Origin: an uncultured Lachnospiraceae bacterium
GTDB lineage: Bacteria > Bacillota > Clostridia > Lachnospirales > Lachnospiraceae
Length of the DNA stretch: 6,018 nt
Direction: 5' to 3'
NCBI GenBank assembly: GCA_946533525.1
Contig: CAMNBW010000112.1
Coordinates: 1-6,018, forward strand
The position numbers were made by a program, and so were the translations under genes. The notes beneath the pieces are model-generated. The model had not been told where the DNA came from. It saw only the letters and a list, made by a program, of their open reading frames with translations, and made no database searches. Positions 1 through 2,780 of the stretch are shown piece by piece. The first letter of the stretch is position 1. Each line of letters begins with the position of its first letter.

Positions 1-1
1 T

Positions 2-79
2 TGTAAATCTATCGAAGAAGCGCAGGAGAAAATTGATATCCTCTTAGAAAAAGAAAATAAGGAAAAGGAGAAAGAATAA
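2..79 (+). CDS. C-terminal end of an unidentified upstream gene (partial)
   Basis: The frame starting at base 2 is open from the left edge and gives 25 residues ending in TAA at 77-79. The visible tail is strongly charged and probably helical: it reads SIEEAQEKIDILLEKEN followed by alternating K and E. The TAA shares its last base with the ATG of tpiA (TAATG), so the two genes are probably co-transcribed and translationally coupled. The tpiA ribosome site lies inside this reading frame. In clostridia the gene before tpiA is often pgk, but this Lys/Glu tail does not look like a Pgk C-terminus to me. I cannot identify the protein from so little sequence. Confidence 0.65.
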   Translation, partial: CKSIEEAQEKIDILLEKENKEKEKE

Positions 80-825
80 TGGCACGTAGAAGAATTATTG
101 CCGGCAACTGGAAGATGAACAAGACTCCCAGTGAGGCAGTGGCTTTATGTAATGAACTTAAGGATCTTGTTAAGAATGATGCGGTAGACGTTGTTTACTG
201 TGTTCCCGCTATCGATATCTGCCCTGTTGCAGAGGCGGTAAAGGGCACCAATGTACATGTAGGAGCTGAGAACTTCTATATTGAGGACAAGGGAGCCTTC
301 ACGGGAGAGATCTCCGCACCTATGCTTAAGGAAGCAGGTGTTGAGTATATCATCATCGGTCACTCCGAGAGAAGAGACATCTTCGGTGAGAACGACGTTC
401 TTATTAATCAGAAGGTGAAGAAGGCCTTTGCATCAGGTCTTACTCCCATCCTTTGCTGCGGCGAGTCCCTTGCCCTTCGTAAGGCTGATACCTACAAGGA
501 GTGGATAAAGAGACAGATCACCTGGGATCTGGACGGAGTTACCGCTGACCAGGTAAAGAAGCTTGTCATTGCTTACGAGCCCATCTGGGCAATCGGAACA
601 GGCGAGACCGCTACTGCCGATCAGGCGGAAGAGGTTTGCGGACTTATCCGTAACCTTATCGCTGAGCTCTATGACCAGGCTACGGCAGACGAGGTTCGTA
701 TCCAGTACGGCGGCTCCATGAACGCCGGAAATGCCGCAGAGCTTCTTTCCAAGCCCAATATCGACGGAGGTCTTATCGGCGGCGCAAGCCTTAAGCCCGA
801 CTTTGGAAAGATCGTTAACGCTTAA
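79..825 (+). CDS. tpiA: Triosephosphate isomerase
   Basis: Cytoplasmic glycolytic and gluconeogenic enzyme that interconverts dihydroxyacetone phosphate and glyceraldehyde 3-phosphate. The 248-aa product is the usual full length for this TIM-barrel family. Visible signatures are the N-terminal GNWKMN (residues 9-14, substrate-binding N10 and K12), the electrophilic histidine in GHSERR (H95), the catalytic glutamate in the AYEPIWAIGTG block (E167, running into the flexible loop 6), and the phosphate-gripping YGGS (210-213) and GGASL (234-238) segments. All key residues are present and nothing suggests decay. The ATG at 79 is supported by AGGAG at 66-70 with an 8-base spacer and by the natural N-terminus. 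It overlaps the stop of the preceding gene by one base and is followed by a strong terminator, so it is the last gene of its operon. Identification is essentially certain. Confidence 0.98.
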   Translation: MARRRIIAGNWKMNKTPSEAVALCNELKDLVKNDAVDVVYCVPAIDICPVAEAVKGTNVHVGAENFYIEDKGAFTGEISAPMLKEAGVEYIIIGHSERRDIFGENDVLINQKVKKAFASGLTPILCCGESLALRKADTYKEWIKRQITWDLDGVTADQVKKLVIAYEPIWAIGTGETATADQAEEVCGLIRNLIAELYDQATADEVRIQYGGSMNAGNAAELLSKPNIDGGLIGGASLKPDFGKIVNA

Positions 826-843
826 TAATTAAGCAAAATAAAA

Positions 844-857
844 AGCCTCGAAAGGCT
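844..857 (+). other. Small hairpin after tpiA
   Basis: AGCCT (844-848) pairs with AGGCT (853-857) across the loop CGAA, 18 bases after the tpiA stop. A 5-bp stem without its own long T-run is unlikely to terminate alone. Just ahead of the main terminator it could protect the 3' end of the tpiA message or add to pausing. The inverted repeat is seen directly; the role is inference. Confidence 0.45.
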
Positions 858-860
858 GTT

Positions 861-910
861 AAAAAGGGTTTTAATTGGTAATGTTTATCAGTTGAAACCC
901 TTTTTGTTGT
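861..910 (+). terminator. Long-stem intrinsic terminator of the tpiA operon
   Basis: The outer stem AAAAAGGGTTT (861-871) is perfectly complementary to AAACCCTTTTT (895-905). Pairing continues inward through 872-881 with 885-894, using three G-U wobbles (872/894, 875/891, 878/888), to a 3-base loop TGT at 882-884. The whole stem is therefore 21 bp. The 3' arm ends in five T, followed by a T-rich tail. The wobbles pair only in plus-strand RNA (they would be A-C on the minus strand), which fits termination of tpiA. The A-run on the 5' side could also give weak function in the other direction, although no minus-strand gene ends here. Confidence 0.85.
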
Positions 911-920
911 GTTGTATGAT
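892..920 (+). promoter_or_regulatory. Putative sigma-A promoter for the toxin-antitoxin pair
   Basis: TTGAAA at 892-897 and TATGAT at 915-920 are separated by 17 bases, close to the housekeeping consensus. The -35 box lies inside the 3' arm of the tpiA terminator, so the new transcription unit would begin right where the previous one ends. A start near 927 would give a leader of about 150 nt containing the GGTGAT repeats and a small GCGTA/TACGC hairpin (1029-1033/1041-1045). A weaker alternative closer to the gene (TTAGGT 975-980, GATATA 999-1004, spacer 18) is possible but poor. Confidence 0.5.
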
Positions 921-966
921 GAAGCAAATATCACTTTTTAAAGCGAAAAATTAAGGCTCTGAAAAA

Positions 967-997
967 GGTGATAGTTAGGTGATTTTGGGTGATAGTT
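967..997 (+). repeat. Three GGTGAT direct repeats, possible operator
   Basis: GGTGATAGTT occurs at 967-976 and exactly again at 988-997, with a third, partial copy GGTGATTTTG at 978-987. The units start 11 and 10 bases apart, about one helical turn, so they present the same face of the DNA. They lie upstream of the antitoxin gene. Type II toxin-antitoxin operons are commonly repressed by the antitoxin or the complex binding repeats near the promoter, so an autoregulatory operator is a reasonable inference. No binding is shown by the sequence itself. Confidence 0.5.
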
Positions 998-1078
998 GGA
1001 TATACAAGAAGAGAGAATAAAACCGGAAGCGTAAGAAAACTACGCAAGGCAACAGCAATATGAAGGGAGTTGATACTT

Positions 1079-1279
1079 ATGGCATATGCAGAACTTATGG
1101 AAGTTGTAAAGAGACTTTCTGAAGATGAAATATCTGAAGTTGTTGATTTTGCCAGATTTATTGATGCTAAAAGGAAAAATGATGATAATAAAGTCGAATT
1201 TGATCTCCTTAAGGGTGATCTGATATACATGGCTGAAGACTTCGATGAAACGCCTGAATGCTTTAAGGAGTACATGTGA
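1079..1279 (+). CDS. Small antitoxin of a type II toxin-antitoxin pair (DUF2281-like)
   Basis: Predicted 66-aa acidic protein that would neutralise the PIN-domain ribonuclease encoded immediately downstream. The N-terminal half is a predicted helix (ELMEVVKRLSEDEISEVVDF, residues 5-24, then ARFIDAKRK), the pattern of the DUF2281 family of small proteins found before PIN toxins. The C-terminal tail (residues 52-66, AEDFDETPECFKEYM) resembles the 'DDFD-P-E-FKEYM' ending I know from such antitoxins and probably wraps the toxin. The ATG at 1079 is chosen because AAGGGAG at 1063-1069 lies 9 bases ahead. A TTG at 1070 in the same frame directly abuts that site and is unlikely. The stop overlaps the toxin start by one base (TGATG). 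The codons look AT-richer than those of tpiA, which fits acquisition. The family label rests on memory of the pattern, not on a search. Confidence 0.8.
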   Translation: MAYAELMEVVKRLSEDEISEVVDFARFIDAKRKNDDNKVEFDLLKGDLIYMAEDFDETPECFKEYM

Positions 1280-1656
1280 TGCATTTGATTGACACACATA
1301 CATTGATTTGGTCTTTATTTAATAGCGATAATTTATCGGATACCGCTAAAGAAATGATGACTGATGGCAGCAGGGTCTATGTTAGCGTTGCATCTTTATG
1401 GGAGATAGCTATTAAGCAGTCTATAAACAAGCTCAACATTAGATGCAGTATTGAAGAAATTACTGTGATGTGTACTAAAGCGAAGATTAATATCTTACCC
1501 ATTGATGCCAAACATCTGGATAAAATAAAGGAGTTGCCGGCAATTCATAATGATCCCTTTGATAGACTTATCATTGCGCAGGCTATTACAGAGGGAATGG
1601 ATATAATTACGAAGGATTATTATATTCCTAAATATGATATAAAGACGGTGTGGTAA
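1279..1656 (+). CDS. vapC: VapC-type PIN-domain ribonuclease toxin
   Basis: Predicted 125-aa PIN-domain Mg2+-dependent endoribonuclease. VapC toxins of this class block translation by cutting tRNA or rRNA when the antitoxin is lost. The acidic active site is complete: D5 in the N-terminal LIDTHTLIW, E42 in SLWEIAIK, D95 in HNDPFDRLIIAQA, and D113 in the C-terminal ITKDYY. The length is typical of the family. The ATG at 1279 overlaps the antitoxin TGA, and AAGGAG at 1265-1270 lies 8 bases ahead. The in-frame GTG at 1276 would leave a tighter 5-base spacer and add one methionine, so it is second choice. With all catalytic residues intact and the antitoxin present, the pair looks functional. The RNA target cannot be told from sequence. 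No terminator is visible directly after the stop; the nearest candidate is the split hairpin starting at 1716. Confidence 0.93.
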   Translation: MHLIDTHTLIWSLFNSDNLSDTAKEMMTDGSRVYVSVASLWEIAIKQSINKLNIRCSIEEITVMCTKAKINILPIDAKHLDKIKELPAIHNDPFDRLIIAQAITEGMDIITKDYYIPKYDIKTVW

Positions 1657-1705
1657 TGGAATAAAATTTAACTATTTCCAGGATAAACGTTTAAACTGCG
1701 GATTC

Positions 1706-1734
1706 TTGTAAATATACCTGTGTGTTGCTATAAT
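1706..1734 (+). promoter_or_regulatory. Strong extended -10 promoter ahead of the structured element
   Basis: TTGTAA (1706-1711) and a perfect TATAAT (1729-1734) are separated by 17 bases, and TG at 1726-1727 makes an extended -10 (TGCTATAAT). Transcription would begin near 1740-1742, just where the 12-bp closing stem of the structured element begins (1741). It is oriented toward the membrane genes. The -10 overlaps the left copy of the 8-bp direct repeat, so in an uninterrupted ancestor this promoter would have sat about 30 bases before the start codon at 2013. The TATAAT also lies in the loop of a terminator-like hairpin, so a chance match cannot be excluded. Confidence 0.6.
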
Positions 1735-1990
1735 ATGACATTAGGGTCAAAAGTCCATCCACACGATAAGCATGCTTGTCGGTGGGGATGAGACTTTATG
1801 CCCCTTCCCAACATGGAAAAATGTCCAGTGGACATTTTTCGGACACGATTTGGCGCACTGAGTGCGCCAGTGTCCCGATGCAAGAAGTGGGGGAAGGGGC
1901 CCCACGAATTGCGAATGGTGGGTCGGATTGTGGGAGTGCGAAGCACGAAACAATCCGAATATCAGATTTTGATCCTGACATCATAATATG
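1730..1990. repeat. 8-bp direct repeats flanking the element
   Basis: ATAATATG is present at 1730-1737 and at 1983-1990, just outside the structured segment, like a target-site duplication. A second shared hexamer, TGACAT, occurs at 1736-1741 and 1976-1981, so the exact element boundary could shift by a few bases. AT-rich 8-mers recur by chance, but the position of both copies at the edges of the closing stem favours a real duplication. Confidence 0.55.
1738..1982 (+). mobile_element. Highly structured 240-nt non-coding element (MITE-like or structured RNA)
   Basis: Nearly every base is in a stem. The closing stem is TTAGGGTCAAAA (1741-1752) with TTTTGATCCTGA (1967-1978), 12 pairs including two G-U. 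Inside are: hairpin A 1750-1762 with 1782-1797 capped by CGATAAG/CTTGTCG (1764-1770/1775-1781); stem B GCCCCTTCCC (1800-1809) with GGGAAGGGGC (1891-1900); within B a 12-bp hairpin (1816-1827/1829-1840) and a second arm GGACAC/GTGTCC (1841-1846/1870-1875) topped by TGGCGCAC/GTGCGCCA (1851-1858/1862-1869); stem C CCCAC/GTGGG (1901-1905/1918-1922); and stem D TCGGATTGT/ACAATCCGA (1923-1931/1950-1958) with inner GTGC/GCAC. The wobble pairs work only in plus-strand RNA. Short open frames here on both strands have no ribosome sites and look like by-products of the palindromes. It could be a non-autonomous mobile element, a cis-regulatory leader, or a discrete RNA; I recognise no named RNA family. 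Confidence 0.7.
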
Positions 1991-2012
1991 GTAGCACACA
2001 GGTTTTTTATAT

Positions 2013-2780
2013 ATGAATAAAAAGAGATTTTTTATTAACTACACGGCGTTGTTCATTCTGTTCGCCGTTTTTAATGTGGGATATTTTGCCCTATACAGGG
2101 TTTCGTTTCTGCTTAAGGACGGGATAGTCACGGATTACTACCTGGCGGGGCTTTTAGGGCTAATTTATGCCTATGTGCCGGTAGTGGCCCCGGATATGGT
2201 GTATAACCTCCTTATCCTGTGCCTTGTGTTCGTATCGGGTCTGACCTTTACTCTGATGCTCAGAACCTTTGGCGCAGCGGAGGATAAGCTCCTGCCGTCG
2301 GCCTTATTATATATGTTCTCGGGTTTTACAGTCATTATCGGCTATTCACACCCCGATCTTATAGTTATCATGGTCCTTTTGCCCCTTGCGATACTGCTTT
2401 GGAAAAGGAAAAACACTGTTCCGGCTGTATTGGTTACGGCACTAAACCTTCCCTTTGTTCTGAACCTCCTAAGAGGCGATGCACCCGGCAGCTTTTTTCG
2501 GTGGATGGCGGGTTTCTCTTTAAGGGAGCTATGCTACATTGTGGTGCCTGTGCTGCTTTTGACTGCTCTTACCCTGATAAGATTTAAGGAAAAGATAAGC
2601 GACCGCTTTTTTACGGGACTTCTGATCTTTTTTATACTCTATGCAAATCTTATAACCTGTTTCTTCGAGTTCTCAATTTTCGAAGGAGACGGAGCCAATT
2701 CGCTGTATGTAAACAGCGGAAATATCTACGGGAGCCTCATTTCCATAGCTGATATCCTGTTTAAAGGAGGCAGTCTATGA
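2013..2780 (+). CDS. Reduced YfhO-like polytopic membrane protein
   Basis: Predicted 255-aa integral membrane protein with about eight hydrophobic segments (roughly 10-30, 44-60, 62-84, 94-112, 114-130, 134-152, 170-190, 198-218). By eye it aligns with the N-terminal half of the 929-aa protein encoded next. Both have YT plus a hydrophobic helix and then DGI-x(2-3)-YY (D36 here, D51 there). SGLTF/SGLGF is followed by a similar helix ending LLYMFSGF versus YVYIFSVF. PGSFFRWMAGF corresponds to PGSFIGYIQAE. Missing are most of the first outer loop with its WEPAIGFGDD stretch, the helices around residues 205-290 of the larger protein, and the whole outer C-terminal domain. The only ribosome site is a weak AGG (2000-2002), 10 bases ahead and inside a possible stem. 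The stop overlaps the next ATG by 4 bp. It may be a helper subunit or a decaying paralog; no function is established. Confidence 0.75.
   Translation: MNKKRFFINYTALFILFAVFNVGYFALYRVSFLLKDGIVTDYYLAGLLGLIYAYVPVVAPDMVYNLLILCLVFVSGLTFTLMLRTFGAAEDKLLPSALLYMFSGFTVIIGYSHPDLIVIMVLLPLAILLWKRKNTVPAVLVTALNLPFVLNLLRGDAPGSFFRWMAGFSLRELCYIVVPVLLLTALTLIRFKEKISDRFFTGLLIFFILYANLITCFFEFSIFEGDGANSLYVNSGNIYGSLISIADILFKGGSL

Larger units (their letters stand above)
1716..2008 (+). terminator. Split terminator hairpin enclosing the structured element
   Basis: ACCTGTGTG (1716-1724) is the exact complement of CACACAGGT (1995-2003), which runs into six T at 2003-2008. GCTA at 1727-1730 can also pair with TAGC at 1992-1995 if bases 1724-1726 bulge. 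Removing one 8-bp repeat copy and the element restores a compact stem-loop of about 12 paired bases with a short AT-rich loop and a T-run. That is a normal intrinsic terminator about 60 bases after the toxin stop. In the present sequence the arms are about 270 bases apart, but the intervening RNA folds on itself and could bring them together. The complementarity is seen; the terminator role and history are inference. Confidence 0.5.

Noticed and set aside
967..997. Possible CRISPR-like or tandem repeat array
   Set aside because: The three units are contiguous 10-11 bp repeats without spacers, which excludes a CRISPR array. Treated as a possible operator instead.
931..1303. Minus-strand open frames of 122 and 87 aa opposite the antitoxin gene
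   Set aside because: They overlap a convincing plus-strand gene with a proper ribosome site and recognisable family pattern. The predicted proteins look like low-complexity antisense translations.
1657..1680. TGGAA/TTCCA inverted repeat just after the PIN toxin gene
   Set aside because: Only five pairs with an AT-rich interior and no T-run, too weak for a terminator. The split hairpin starting at 1716 is a better candidate.
1685..1696. Palindromes AAACGTTT and GTTTAAAC
   Set aside because: Short, AT-rich and overlapping each other; they match no operator I can name and probably arise by chance.
1728..1999. Several 62-72 aa open frames on both strands between 1728 and 1999
   Set aside because: They lie on top of the palindromic element, have no ribosome binding sites, and exist in several frames at once, as expected when inverted repeats are translated. 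Not annotated as genes.
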